A DNA stretch of 64,000 bases from Bacillota bacterium. GTDB taxonomy: Bacteria; Bacillota; SHA-98; UBA4971. Position 1 is the first letter of the stretch. Each line of letters begins with the position of its first letter. Made by a program: the position numbers and the translations under genes. The stretch is taken from assembly GCA_030024085.1 (NCBI GenBank), contig JASEJE010000011.1, forward strand, positions 1-64,000, written 5' to 3'. The notes under the pieces were generated by a model that was not told the DNA's origin, searched no databases, and worked only from the letters and a program-made list of their open reading frames with translations. This document shows positions 1 to 10,659 of this stretch, one piece after another.

Positions 1-57
1 CCGGCAACCCCAACACCCTCAGGAGAAGTGGCGCAAACTTATAGCGCCATACTTACG
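1..57. repeat. Dispersed palindromic repeat, copy R1 (cut by window edge)
   Basis: The first 57 bases match one end of the dispersed repeat family (block from CCGGCAACCCCAACACC to GCGCCATACTTACG), as in copies R2, R6 and R9. The copy lies just downstream of gapA and continues off the left edge, so its full length is unknown. Confidence 0.75.
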
Positions 58-109
58 CGCAGATGCAACCTTCGCCGCCGCTTTGGCCGACCGGTCCGCT
101 GCCGTGGTT

Positions 110-2244
<2,135 letters not shown>

Positions 2245-2257
2245 ATTATGGCAGAGG

Positions 2258-2298
2258 TATGGGACGGCGTGCGTCCCGGCGGAGCCATTGCTGTCCCA
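2258..2298 (-). promoter_or_regulatory. Probable CggR operator
   Basis: On the minus strand two GGGAC half-sites begin exactly 20 bases apart (GGGAC AGCAAT GGCTC CGCC GGGAC GCACGC CGTCC). The second half matches the CGGGAC-N6-TGTCC pattern of the B. subtilis operator almost perfectly, and the 20-base spacing agrees with what I recall of the Bacillus site. It lies 14 bases before the chosen cggR start, where CggR binding would block the operon. Confidence 0.75.
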
Positions 2299-2445
2299 CC
2301 ACGGCAAAAATAAAAGGTCTCATCTTCCTCATTAGTCTATTCTCTGCGACAAGGAAAATTCCTTCCCGCCCCGCATACCAAATCTCGAAAGGCGGGACCG
2401 GCGCGAGGCAGCTAAGCCCCCCGCAGCCAAAGCCGGGGGCCTTCG

Positions 2446-4023
2446 CTAGAACCTCCTCCGCTGCCTGGAAGCGGGTATCATGTCCTCCTCACGGTACTTC
2501 GCGACCGTGCGACGGCATATCAGGATGCCCTGGGCCCTCAAGACGTCGGCGATGGCCTGGTCGCTCAGGGGCTTCTTCGGGTCTTCGGCTTCGACGATCT
2601 CGCGGATCATCCTCTTGATGCTCTCGCTCGAGGCCGCCTCTCCGGCGGTTGTCGCGACTCCGCTCGTGAAGAAGAACCGCAGCTCGTACACGCCCCTGGG
2701 AGTCTGGACGTACTTGCCCGAGGTCGCCCTGCTGACAGTGGACTCGTGCATTCCGATCTCGTCGGCGACCTCCTTCAGCGTGAGCGGTCTCAAGTACTTG
2801 ATGCCCTTGTCGAAGAAGTCCCGCTGGAACCTGACGATGCACTCAGTGACCTTGTAGAGCGTCTGACGCCGCTGCTCGATGCTGCGTATGAGCCACATGG
2901 CCGAATTCAGCTTGGACTTCACGAACTCGACCGCGCTCGTCTCGTGCCCCGGGTTCCTCAGCATGGCGCGGTAGGCCGGGTTTATGGTCAGGCGCGGGGC
3001 TGACACATCGTTCACGACAATCACATAGTCATCGCCCGCCTTCTCCACGGTCACGTCTGGTTCTATATACCCTGCCGAGCGTGCGCCGGCGTACTCCCGC
3101 CCCGGCTTTGGATCGAGCGTCTTGATTACGTCGCATGCACTCTGGATGTCGGCCACCGACCTCTGGAGCCGCTCGGCGATCCTGGCAAGACGCCCGGCGG
3201 CCACGTCGTCTAGGTGGTCCTTAATGAGCACGGACGCAAGCTCGCGGTCACGCTCCGGGATCTCGAGCGTATCGAGCTGGATGAGGAGGCACTCCTTGAG
3301 ACTTCGCGCGCCCACTCCGACAGGCTCGAACCCCTGTATGACCTTGAGCACCCGCTCGACCCGGTCGCAGTCCACGCCAGCCATGGCCGCTATTTCGGGG
3401 ACTTCCATCCGGAGGTAGCCGTCGTCATCGATTCCCCCAATGATCAGGCTTCCGATCCTTACATCTTCCCCGGCCAAAGGCGATAGGCGCAACTGGAACA
3501 TGAGGTAGTCCTGGAAGGACTCCTGCTGCCCGACGTACGACTCATAGGAGAACTCGGGCTCACCGCGCCTCTCCTGTGGCCCGATGTACCCGAGGTCGCT
3601 CGCATCATCGAAGTAACTCTGCCAGTCGATATCCGGCCCGTCCCTGTCCGCCTCGCCACCTTCGGCAGGCCCGCCGTCGACCGCCTCGCCCATATCGGCG
3701 TCGGCGTGTTTCGCCTCGGCCTCCCGGGACGGCGCGTCCGAGGTCTGTACCTCGCCGGTGCCGGCTATGGTATCAGAGCCAGAGCCAGGGTCGGAGTCAG
3801 GGTCGGAATCGACGTCGGGATTGGAATCGGCGTCGGAATCAGAATCGGAGTCGGAGTCAGGGCCATCCTTGAGCTCCAGCACGGGGTTCTCCAGCATCTG
3901 GGTTTCGATGTATTCCTGAAGCTCCATCCAGGGCAACTGCAGGACGGTTATGGCCTGGCGAAGCTCAGGGGTTATGACGAGCTTCTGAACCTGCTTGAGG
4001 CTCATCTCATAACCCATCCTCAT
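2446..4023 (-). CDS. rpoN: RNA polymerase sigma-54 factor
   Basis: A 525-residue sigma-54 (SigL) factor that directs RNA polymerase to -24/-12 promoters and needs an activator ATPase. Region I is at the N-terminus (SLKQVQKLVITPELRQAITVLQ without its first residues), region II is an acidic Ser-Asp/Pro-Asp repeat, and the C-terminus carries the RpoN box (RRTVAKYREEDMIPASRQRR). I chose ATG 4023 because GGAGGTGAAGGGGCA precedes it and the upstream residues are not family-like. It lies upstream of cggR with a 200-base gap; no sigma-54 activator is visible in this window. Confidence 0.95.
   Translation of the reverse strand: MRMGYEMSLKQVQKLVITPELRQAITVLQLPWMELQEYIETQMLENPVLELKDGPDSDSDSDSDADSNPDVDSDPDSDPGSGSDTIAGTGEVQTSDAPSREAEAKHADADMGEAVDGGPAEGGEADRDGPDIDWQSYFDDASDLGYIGPQERRGEPEFSYESYVGQQESFQDYLMFQLRLSPLAGEDVRIGSLIIGGIDDDGYLRMEVPEIAAMAGVDCDRVERVLKVIQGFEPVGVGARSLKECLLIQLDTLEIPERDRELASVLIKDHLDDVAAGRLARIAERLQRSVADIQSACDVIKTLDPKPGREYAGARSAGYIEPDVTVEKAGDDYVIVVNDVSAPRLTINPAYRAMLRNPGHETSAVEFVKSKLNSAMWLIRSIEQRRQTLYKVTECIVRFQRDFFDKGIKYLRPLTLKEVADEIGMHESTVSRATSGKYVQTPRGVYELRFFFTSGVATTAGEAASSESIKRMIREIVEAEDPKKPLSDQAIADVLRAQGILICRRTVAKYREEDMIPASRQRRRF
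3771..3871. repeat. Hexamer-like tandem repeat encoding Ser-Asp/Pro-Asp
   Basis: Short repeats of TCGGAxTC/AGAGCC type inside rpoN encode an acidic stretch (DSDSDSDADSNPDVDSDPD and on). It occupies the variable region II, where acidic residues are common but such regular repetition is not. Confidence 0.8.
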
Positions 4024-4149
4024 TGCCCCTTCACCTCCCGCTACCTGGCATGCGCTGGCAAATCCGCGCAGGTTCACCTGAGGCCCTCGGGTTGCCCGTG
4101 ACTACGGGAAGAGGCGCCTCCGATCCGCCACGCTCGACCGCCGGGTTCA

Positions 4150-4284
4150 ACGAAGCGTGCCGCGAGCGCGCCTCGTTCGAATTTGGCGCGCGGGCCAGCC
4201 AAATTCTCGACGCCCCGTCGTGCAAGCACCGGCAACCCTGACACCCTCAAGAAAAACACCGAAAACTTCTGGCGCCATACTTAG
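4150..4284. repeat. Dispersed palindromic repeat, copy R2
   Basis: The stretch from GCGTGCCGCGAGCG through GTTCGAATTTGGCGCGC, CGTGCAAGCACCGGCAACC and GGCGCCATACTTAGG matches the reverse of R9 and R6 closely. It fills most of the 324-base gap between whiA and rpoN, which holds no gene. The preceding 4065-4149 is probably a diverged part of the same element. Confidence 0.85.
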
Positions 4285-4347
4285 GAATATTCGCGCTCAC
4301 GACAGGATTTCCTTCGTGGTCCGGCCGCGCCCGCCGCACCCGTCATG

Positions 4348-5307
4348 TCAGTTGCGCCCCGCGCGCCGCGCGAGATCCACCAGCCGCCTCATGCGGTGAT
4401 TGGCCGCGGATTTCGTTATTGGCGGCGCCAACATCTCGCCAAGCTCCTTCAGGCTGGCCTCCGGGTGCTCGAGTCGAAGCCGGGCTATCTCCTGCAAGCC
4501 CGGGGTGAGAGATGCCATGCCGATGTGGGCCATGAGCTCCCTGATCGATTCCACCTGCGCAATCCCGGCATCGATGGCCTTTGCCACGTTGGCCGTATCG
4601 CAGTTGACCGCCCGGTTGACGTCGCCGCGGACGCCACGCATCACACGCACGCTCTCGAGGGCGATGACAGATGCGTGCGCTCCCGTGACACGCAGGAGTT
4701 GGGCGACGTCGTCTCCGCCCTTGACGTACACCATGTAGCCCCTCCGGCGCCTCGACATCCTGGCCGCCACCCCGAAGGATTCGGCGATTCGCACGATGCC
4801 GCGCGCGTGTGGCTCCACGTCGGTCACTATCTCCAGGTGATAGGCTTTCCCGGGATTCTGCACATACCCCCGGGCGAGGAAAGCCCCCCGCAGGTAAGCC
4901 CTTCGGCAGCACTGCTTCGACAATAGCCCCCACGGGACCCCAGGCCTCATGGCGCCTCGCCCATCGTGCCCCTGCCTTTTCGAGACCACACCCATCTCAC
5001 CCAGAGCCGCCCTGGCCTTCTCATCATACGGCACCGAAACCACGTACAGGTTGCCCAGAGCGCCCCCCTTGCGCCGGGCGGCCTTCACCGACGGCCTCAG
5101 ATCGAAGAGATCACGCATGAACGACACTATCCTCCGGGCCAGCGCAGCGCTTTCCGTCGCCATCTCGAAACGACCCAAGCACCCCGGCCACCGGCCGCCC
5201 GCGAAACGCCCGGTCATGCGCGCGATGGCCGCGGATTCCGCCAGCATGCAGCACCTGCTCCCGGGCTCGAACCGGGCAAGCTCATCCCTGGTCGTCACGG
5301 AGAACAT
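4348..5307 (-). CDS. whiA: Sporulation/cell-division regulator WhiA
   Basis: A 319-residue DNA-binding protein with an N-terminal LAGLIDADG-like half and a C-terminal helix-turn-helix (LTPGLQEIARLRLEHPEASLKELGEML). The N-terminus MFSVTTRDELARFEP and the Cys-Cys pair after it are typical. I start at 5307, since the 19 residues before it are not conserved. In Bacillota whiA follows rapZ-yvcK; here the spmA-spmB pair, on the other strand, separates it from yvcK. Role known from relatives: sporulation in actinobacteria, division and chromosome segregation in Bacillus. Confidence 0.95.
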   Translation of the reverse strand: MFSVTTRDELARFEPGSRCCMLAESAAIARMTGRFAGGRWPGCLGRFEMATESAALARRIVSFMRDLFDLRPSVKAARRKGGALGNLYVVSVPYDEKARAALGEMGVVSKRQGHDGRGAMRPGVPWGLLSKQCCRRAYLRGAFLARGYVQNPGKAYHLEIVTDVEPHARGIVRIAESFGVAARMSRRRRGYMVYVKGGDDVAQLLRVTGAHASVIALESVRVMRGVRGDVNRAVNCDTANVAKAIDAGIAQVESIRELMAHIGMASLTPGLQEIARLRLEHPEASLKELGEMLAPPITKSAANHRMRRLVDLARRAGRN

Positions 5308-5439
5308 GCGACACGCACCACCCGTCCTTATTGTATCACACGTCTCCTGGACGTGCCGCGGCATAAACGATATACGCGTCAGAATAGCTTTACCTTGAGA
5401 TTTGCCTCGAGGCTTACCCCATCACCGGAGGTGGATGTG

Positions 5440-6030
5440 ATGGCAAACACCGTTTGGTTAGTGTTGATAGCGGCAGGGGCTGTCACAGGTCTAGCAACCG
5501 GGACGAGTGAAGCTGTGACGCGCGCAGCGCTGGAATCGGCCGGCTCCGCTGTCACCCTCTGCCTCGGCCTCATTGGAGTGATGGCCCTGTGGTGTGGTGT
5601 CATGAAAATCGCCGAGGAGGCCGGGATCGCGCGCTGGCTCGCCCGCGCGGTCGCGCCCGTCGCCCGGATGCTCTTCCCGTCGGTTCCGGCAAGCCACCCG
5701 GCGATCGCTGCCGTGACCATGAGCATCGCCGCCAATCTGCTGGGCATGGGCAACGCCGCCACTCCCCTGGGGATCAAGGCCATGGAGGAACTTGCCACGC
5801 TTTCGGACGATGGGGACGAGGCGAGCGACGCCATGTGCACCTTCGTAGCCATATGCACTGCCGGCATCACCCTCGTGCCGACGACGATAATCGCCATAAG
5901 AACCCAGTTCGGGTCGCGCAGCCCTGCTGAGATCGTGGCGCCCATCATCCTGGTGAACGTCCTTGCCACAGCGGTTGCGCTCATGGCTGACAGGTTCTTG
6001 AGGCCCGTCTCGCGCTCCAGGCGGACCTGA
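5440..6030 (+). CDS. spmA: Spore maturation protein A
   Basis: A 196-residue membrane protein, the same length as B. subtilis SpmA, with several hydrophobic helices and the nucleoside-recognition (Gate) domain motif NLLGMGNAATPLGIKAMEEL. SpmA and SpmB act in the mother cell/forespore to complete spore core dehydration. The ATG at 5440 has a GGAGGT site seven bases upstream, so the longer upstream frame is rejected. spmB follows after 152 bases on the same strand. The pair is direct evidence for an endospore-forming lineage. Confidence 0.95.
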   Translation: MANTVWLVLIAAGAVTGLATGTSEAVTRAALESAGSAVTLCLGLIGVMALWCGVMKIAEEAGIARWLARAVAPVARMLFPSVPASHPAIAAVTMSIAANLLGMGNAATPLGIKAMEELATLSDDGDEASDAMCTFVAICTAGITLVPTTIIAIRTQFGSRSPAEIVAPIILVNVLATAVALMADRFLRPVSRSRRT

Positions 6031-6182
6031 GCAGAGCGCCGGGGCACGACGCAGGGTCACGGCGTCACGGCAGGGCGCAAGGGCGAACCGCCAGGATAGG
6101 GCCCCCGGGACCCGGCCTCCGGCCGCACTCCTGCGACTCCTGCGAACCAGCGCATGACAACGGGAAGGCAACAGGGGGCGAT

Positions 6183-6731
6183 ATGATGCTGATAAGGGCG
6201 ATAACCGCCGCATCGAACGTGGTGATACCTCTCATAATCCTCGCGGTATGCCTCATCGGGCGCCTGAAGGGTGTGAGAGTGTACGAAGCGTTCGTCGAGG
6301 GGGCGAAAGAGGGCTTTGCCACGGCAGTCCGGCTCATCCCGTTCCTTGTGGCCATGTTCGTCGCCATCGGCATGTTCAGGGCATCGGGCGCGCTCAAGGT
6401 GGTAACCTCAGCCCTCTTCCCCGTCGCGCATTTCCTCGGCATGCCCGAGGAACTCCTGCCGCTCGCCCTCATCCGTCCGCTCTCGGGCAGCGGCGCGCTA
6501 GAGGTGACCACAAACCTCGTCAGGACCTTCGGCCCGGATTCGCTCGTAGGCAGGATGGCCTCGACGATGCAAGCAAGCTCGGAGACGACGCTCTACGTGA
6601 TCACGGTGTACTTCGGGGCGGTGGGGATCAAGAGGACCCGCCACACGCTTGCGGCGGGCCTCTTCGCAGACTTCATCGCATTTCTCTCGTCAGTTGCCAT
6701 ATGGCGGCTGATCCTGGGCCTTGCGCCTTGA
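6183..6731 (+). CDS. spmB: Spore maturation protein B
   Basis: A 182-residue multi-helix membrane protein with the Gate-domain signatures RPLSGSGALEV and MQASSETTLYVITVYFGAVG that are typical of SpmB. It acts with SpmA in spore core dehydration. Two ATG codons stand in tandem at the start behind GGGGGCGAT. The end overlaps the convergent yvcK by 42 bases. Confidence 0.95.
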   Translation: MMLIRAITAASNVVIPLIILAVCLIGRLKGVRVYEAFVEGAKEGFATAVRLIPFLVAMFVAIGMFRASGALKVVTSALFPVAHFLGMPEELLPLALIRPLSGSGALEVTTNLVRTFGPDSLVGRMASTMQASSETTLYVITVYFGAVGIKRTRHTLAAGLFADFIAFLSSVAIWRLILGLAP

Positions 6732-8126
6732 GGCCACCCGTCCGGCGGCCGTCGCACCATCGCGCCGACGCCCGGCCCGGGCGCTTGCGAGGTCCAGCAC
6801 GCGCCCCCTGTTGTAGTGCGAGCCCCTTGCCGAGGCTCTCGCCTCGACCACCAGACTGACGATGGCGCCGGCGAGCCTCTCCGGATCATGCCTGGCATAA
6901 TCGCTCGCCGACATCAGATCCTCCTCCACGACCGACACCCCGAGCGCCCTCAGCGTGTCGCTGTCTGGAATGACAGGGTACGCGCCCTCCTGACGGTACC
7001 TCTCGGCGAGTTTCGCCGGCACTAGGCCGGTGTTCACCAGGACAACATCCACGATGCCCCGGCCCACATGCTCGAAGATGGCTTTCAGGTGGTCCGATGC
7101 AGCAAACCCGTCGGTTTCACCAGGCTCGGTCATGACGTTGCATACGTACACTTTGAGCGCCCTGCTCCGGCGGACGGCCTCGGTAATCCCGGGCACCAGG
7201 AGGTTGGGGAGCACGCTCGTGAACAGGCTCCCGGGCCCGAGCAGTATCAGCTCCGCCCCGGCTATGGCCTCCACGGCCTCGGGAAGAGCCACGGGGTCCC
7301 TGGGCCTCAGGAATACCCGCTTTATCGGGGCGCCACACGTCGCAAGCGCTGATTCTCCCTCCACCACTGCCCCACCCTCGCACTCGGCGGCGAGGATGAC
7401 ATCCTCGAGCGTGGACGGCAGGACCCGGCCCCTCACAGCAAGCACCCGGCTGGACTCCTTCACCGCCTGCTCGAAATCACCAGTGATGGCGGACATGGTG
7501 GCTATGAAAAGGTTGCCGAACGTGTGCCCCCCGAGGCCCGTGGGATCGCCTTCGGGAAATCTGTACTGGAAGAGGCGCGCCATGAGAGGCTCCGAGTCAG
7601 CCAGGGCCACCAGGCAGTTCCGGATGTCTCCCGGCGGCAGCACTCGCATTTCCTTGCGCAGCCTTCCGGAACTCCCCCCGTCGTCTGCAACCGTGACGAT
7701 GGCAGTGACGTTGCTCGTGAACTCCTTGACGCCACGGAGAAGAGTGGAGAGGCCCGTCCCGCCGCCGACCACGACGATCCTGGGGCCCCGGCCGAGCTGT
7801 CGCTCACGCTGCACAAGCTCTGCGATGCGCGTCTCGGCGCCCGGTACGAGAGCTGCCACGATCGACCGGATGACCGCTCCGGCCGACAGCACCATTATGA
7901 GGACCCCGCTGACCGCCGCAGCCGTGCCTGCGACAGTCACAAGGCCCTGCGGAAACGGCCCGGGGTGTGGGCCTGCGAGCCACGCGAACCAGCGCTGCAA
8001 AACGTCGATGGCCCTGCCGTCGAGAAGAGTCACGCTGCCGAGCACCACGAGCGCGACCCCGACCGCGAACGAAAGGAGCCATCTTTTGACTCTCATCCCC
8101 GGATACAGCCACCGGAGGGTCTTCAC
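6690..8126 (-). CDS. yvcK: YvcK/CofD-like gluconeogenesis factor
   Basis: A 478-residue protein with a short cytosolic N-terminus (KTLRWLYPGMRVKRW), two hydrophobic segments, and a C-terminal CofD-like fold with the VVVGGGTGLSTLLRGVK motif and VTVADDGGSSGRLR loop. In Bacillus and relatives YvcK binds UDP-GlcNAc and is needed for cell shape on gluconeogenic carbon sources. GTG 8126 is chosen because the family N-terminus begins there. It lies 38 bases after rapZ, the conserved Bacillota order. The membrane-anchored form is typical of clostridial and actinobacterial members. Confidence 0.93.
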   Translation of the reverse strand: MKTLRWLYPGMRVKRWLLSFAVGVALVVLGSVTLLDGRAIDVLQRWFAWLAGPHPGPFPQGLVTVAGTAAAVSGVLIMVLSAGAVIRSIVAALVPGAETRIAELVQRERQLGRGPRIVVVGGGTGLSTLLRGVKEFTSNVTAIVTVADDGGSSGRLRKEMRVLPPGDIRNCLVALADSEPLMARLFQYRFPEGDPTGLGGHTFGNLFIATMSAITGDFEQAVKESSRVLAVRGRVLPSTLEDVILAAECEGGAVVEGESALATCGAPIKRVFLRPRDPVALPEAVEAIAGAELILLGPGSLFTSVLPNLLVPGITEAVRRSRALKVYVCNVMTEPGETDGFAASDHLKAIFEHVGRGIVDVVLVNTGLVPAKLAERYRQEGAYPVIPDSDTLRALGVSVVEEDLMSASDYARHDPERLAGAIVSLVVEARASARGSHYNRGRVLDLASARAGRRRDGATAAGRVASRRKAQDQPPYGN

Positions 8127-8164
8127 GTCTCGATCACGTCTTCCGTCTGAGTTTCGCTCCGCCC

Positions 8165-9046
8165 CTATTCCGCGAGCCTGTCCTGGACCTCCCTGTCGCG
8201 GTACTCCACCGACACGCTGTACCCCCGTTCCTTCAGGAAACCGGCAAGCCTGTCTGCGATAGCTATAGACCGGTGCCTGCCGCCGGTGCACCCTATGCCC
8301 ACCACAAGCTGGGTCTTGCCTTCCTTGACGTAGTGTGGCAACAGAAATGCCATGAAGTCGAAGAGTTTCTGAAGGAACCTTCGCGTCACCGGAGATTGGA
8401 ACACATACTCGCGGACAGGCTCCATATCGCCGGTGAGCGGCCTGAGCGACTCCACATAGTGCGGATTGGGCAGGAACCTCACGTCGAAAACGAGGTCAGC
8501 GTCCATCGGGACGCCGTGCTTGAACCCAAACGCCACCACGACCACGTCGAGCCGCTCTTTCTGAGGCGCCCGCGCGAAAGCGTTCATTATGCGCTCCCGC
8601 AGTTGCTTCGGGGGAAGGGCCGTCGTGTCGATGATCCGCGTGGCCCTGCCCCGGATCTCCTCGAGCCTGCGGCGCTCCTCCTCTATGCCATCCAGGACCC
8701 CGCCCTCTGCTGAAAGCGGGTGACGGCGACGGGTCTCCTTGAACCTGCGAACGAGCACCTCATCGGACGCCTCGAGGAACAGGATCTCGTACGTCACGCC
8801 CATCTCCTCGAGAGCGTCAAGCGTCCCGGAGAGCCTGTCGAAGAACTCCCGGCTCCTTATGTCAACCACCAGAGCTATCTTATTTATCTTGCCCTCGGAC
8901 TGTGCCACCAGCTCGGCGAACTTCGGAATGAGAGTGGGCGGAAGATTGTCCACGCAGAAAAAGCCCATGTCCTCAAAGGCCCGAACCGCCTCGCTCTTGC
9001 CGGCGCCCGAGAGCCCGGTGATAATCACGAACCGACCCTCGCTCAA
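8165..9046 (-). CDS. rapZ: RNase adapter/nucleotide-binding protein RapZ (YvcJ)
   Basis: A 293-residue P-loop protein. The Walker A motif GLSGAGKS is at the N-terminus, FCVDNLPP follows, and the C-terminal domain has the GIGCTGGRHRS signature. In enterobacteria RapZ senses glucosamine-6-phosphate and controls glmS; in Bacillus its homologue YvcJ has nucleotidase activity and affects competence. TTG 9046 is chosen from its GGGGGATGGGAC leader and conserved FVIITGLSGAGKS start. It lies between the PHP gene and yvcK in the amino-sugar run. Confidence 0.93.
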   Translation of the reverse strand: MSEGRFVIITGLSGAGKSEAVRAFEDMGFFCVDNLPPTLIPKFAELVAQSEGKINKIALVVDIRSREFFDRLSGTLDALEEMGVTYEILFLEASDEVLVRRFKETRRRHPLSAEGGVLDGIEEERRRLEEIRGRATRIIDTTALPPKQLRERIMNAFARAPQKERLDVVVVAFGFKHGVPMDADLVFDVRFLPNPHYVESLRPLTGDMEPVREYVFQSPVTRRFLQKLFDFMAFLLPHYVKEGKTQLVVGIGCTGGRHRSIAIADRLAGFLKERGYSVSVEYRDREVQDRLAE

Positions 9047-9074
9047 GTCCCATCCCCCGGTTCCCCTGTTCTCT

Positions 9075-9812
9075 TCACGCACGCACGTTGATGATCCTCT
9101 CAGGCTCGATTCCCGCCCGCATCGCCACCTCGAGGGCGCGTCCGAACTCGCCGACCTCATCGGGGCCATGGGCATCGCTGTTTATGCAGAAGCTGACCCC
9201 CTGGCGTGCCGCAACCTTCAGGAACGCCACGTCGAGGTGGGCGTGCTTCGCGTTTATCTCCAGGGCCGTCCCGACCCTGGCGCACTCGCGGGCAAGCTCC
9301 GCGGTGTCTATGGACACATGGAGGCCGGGATGTGTCACGACATCCACCCGGTTCCTCCTTATAGCTTCTACCAGCGACTTCGTGTTGTCAACCCTCGCGC
9401 GCTCCGCAAGATGTCTACTCCACCGCGCCGCGAAGTTGCGACCCGAAAGCTTCCACCAGTCCGCGAGGGTGCGCCCGCGCACAATGAGATGATGGCCTGC
9501 GAGCACGATGTCAAGGCGCTTCTGGACCTCGGCGGGAACATCGAGGCCGCCATCGGTGTCGACGATGTTCGCCTCGACTCCCATGAGCACCCTGACTCCC
9601 GGGAAGGCCTCCCTGCTCCTCTCGATCTCCTCGGCGATTTCGCCGAAGGTCGCAAGGCTCTCGACGCCCACACCGAAGAGATTGGCTGGACCGTGGTCGG
9701 TGATGGCCACGGCCTCGAGCCCCTTTCGGGCCGCCGCCCGCACGTTGTCCATGACCGTGCCTTTGCCATGGCTGAATCTCGTGTGGGTATGGTAGTCAGC
9801 GAACACCCTCAT
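9075..9812 (-). CDS. PHP-domain phosphoesterase
   Basis: A 245-residue polymerase-and-histidinol-phosphatase fold protein with metal ligands in DYHTHTRFSHG, ITDHG, GVEANI, THPGLH and INSDAHG. It most resembles YcdX-like sugar phosphatases. The ATG shares one base with the nagB stop (TGATG), so the two are probably co-translated. The substrate is unknown; a phosphosugar would fit the context. A second PHP protein occurs at 16954-17700. Confidence 0.88.
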   Translation of the reverse strand: MRVFADYHTHTRFSHGKGTVMDNVRAAARKGLEAVAITDHGPANLFGVGVESLATFGEIAEEIERSREAFPGVRVLMGVEANIVDTDGGLDVPAEVQKRLDIVLAGHHLIVRGRTLADWWKLSGRNFAARWSRHLAERARVDNTKSLVEAIRRNRVDVVTHPGLHVSIDTAELARECARVGTALEINAKHAHLDVAFLKVAARQGVSFCINSDAHGPDEVGEFGRALEVAMRAGIEPERIINVRA

Positions 9813-10594
9813 CAGTATATCATGGTCCGTGTTCCCGTGCCGGGTACGAACCCTTCCGGCGACGGCTCGAGCTGCGCTGCAGCCTCCTCGTCCACGATGA
9901 GCGTGGCGTCGGGATGAAGCTGCAGCACGGAACCTGGAACCATCTCCGTTACGGGACCGTGCACCGTCTGCGCGATTACCTGTGCCTTGGCCTTGCCGCT
10001 GGCAAGGAGAACGATGGACCTTGAGTTCATGATGGTCCGTATACCCACCGATATCGCCTGTCGGGGCACGGCGTTCTCGTCGCCGCCGAAGAACCTCGCA
10101 TTTGCCTCGATTGTACGCTTTGCGAGGAACAGCGCACGGGTGCGGGACCCGAACTCGGTCCTCGGTTCATTGAAGCCGATATGGCCGTTTCTCCCGACGC
10201 CGAGGATGGCGAGATCGATTCCTCCCGCATTTCTTATTGCCCGTTCGTAGCTGCGGCATTCCTCGCGGACATCCGGGGCGAGACCGTCAGGTATGTAAAT
10301 ACGATCCGGGCGCACGTTCACGTGGTCGAAGAACCGGGTACGCATGTAGTAATGAAAGCTTGCCGGGTGGTCCGGGCCCAGCCCGAGGTACTCGTCGAGG
10401 TTGAACGTGGTAACCTGCGAGAAATCCAGCCCCTCTTCACGATGCATTCTGACCAGCTCAGCATACAGCCCAAACTGAGTCGCGCCGGTCGCGAGGCTGA
10501 GCACGCTCGTGGGTTTCCGCCGCACCTGCTCGGCCACGACCTTCGCGGCTTCACGGCTCATCGTATCGTAGTCCTGCGCAACCACAACAACCAT
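9812..10594 (-). CDS. nagB: Glucosamine-6-phosphate deaminase
   Basis: A 260-residue cytosolic isomerase/deaminase converting glucosamine-6-phosphate to fructose-6-phosphate and ammonia. Motifs LATGATQFGLY (phosphate binding), TFNLDEYLGL (catalytic Asp) and GVGRNGHIGFNEP are intact. The short C-terminus lacks the allosteric extension of the E. coli enzyme. It follows nagA by 65 bases and overlaps the PHP gene by one base. Confidence 0.96.
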   Translation of the reverse strand: MVVVVAQDYDTMSREAAKVVAEQVRRKPTSVLSLATGATQFGLYAELVRMHREEGLDFSQVTTFNLDEYLGLGPDHPASFHYYMRTRFFDHVNVRPDRIYIPDGLAPDVREECRSYERAIRNAGGIDLAILGVGRNGHIGFNEPRTEFGSRTRALFLAKRTIEANARFFGGDENAVPRQAISVGIRTIMNSRSIVLLASGKAKAQVIAQTVHGPVTEMVPGSVLQLHPDATLIVDEEAAAQLEPSPEGFVPGTGTRTMIY

Positions 10595-10659
10595 AAACCA
10601 CGCACCCCCATATCCCTGGGCATCGAAATCACGGCCGGTAACGCCCTGGCGCGGGCACT

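Noticed and set aside
2390-2445. CCCCCGCAGC...GCCGGGGG hairpin after rpoN as a terminator
   Set aside because: The stem is imperfect and no T-tract follows on the minus strand, so termination is not supported.
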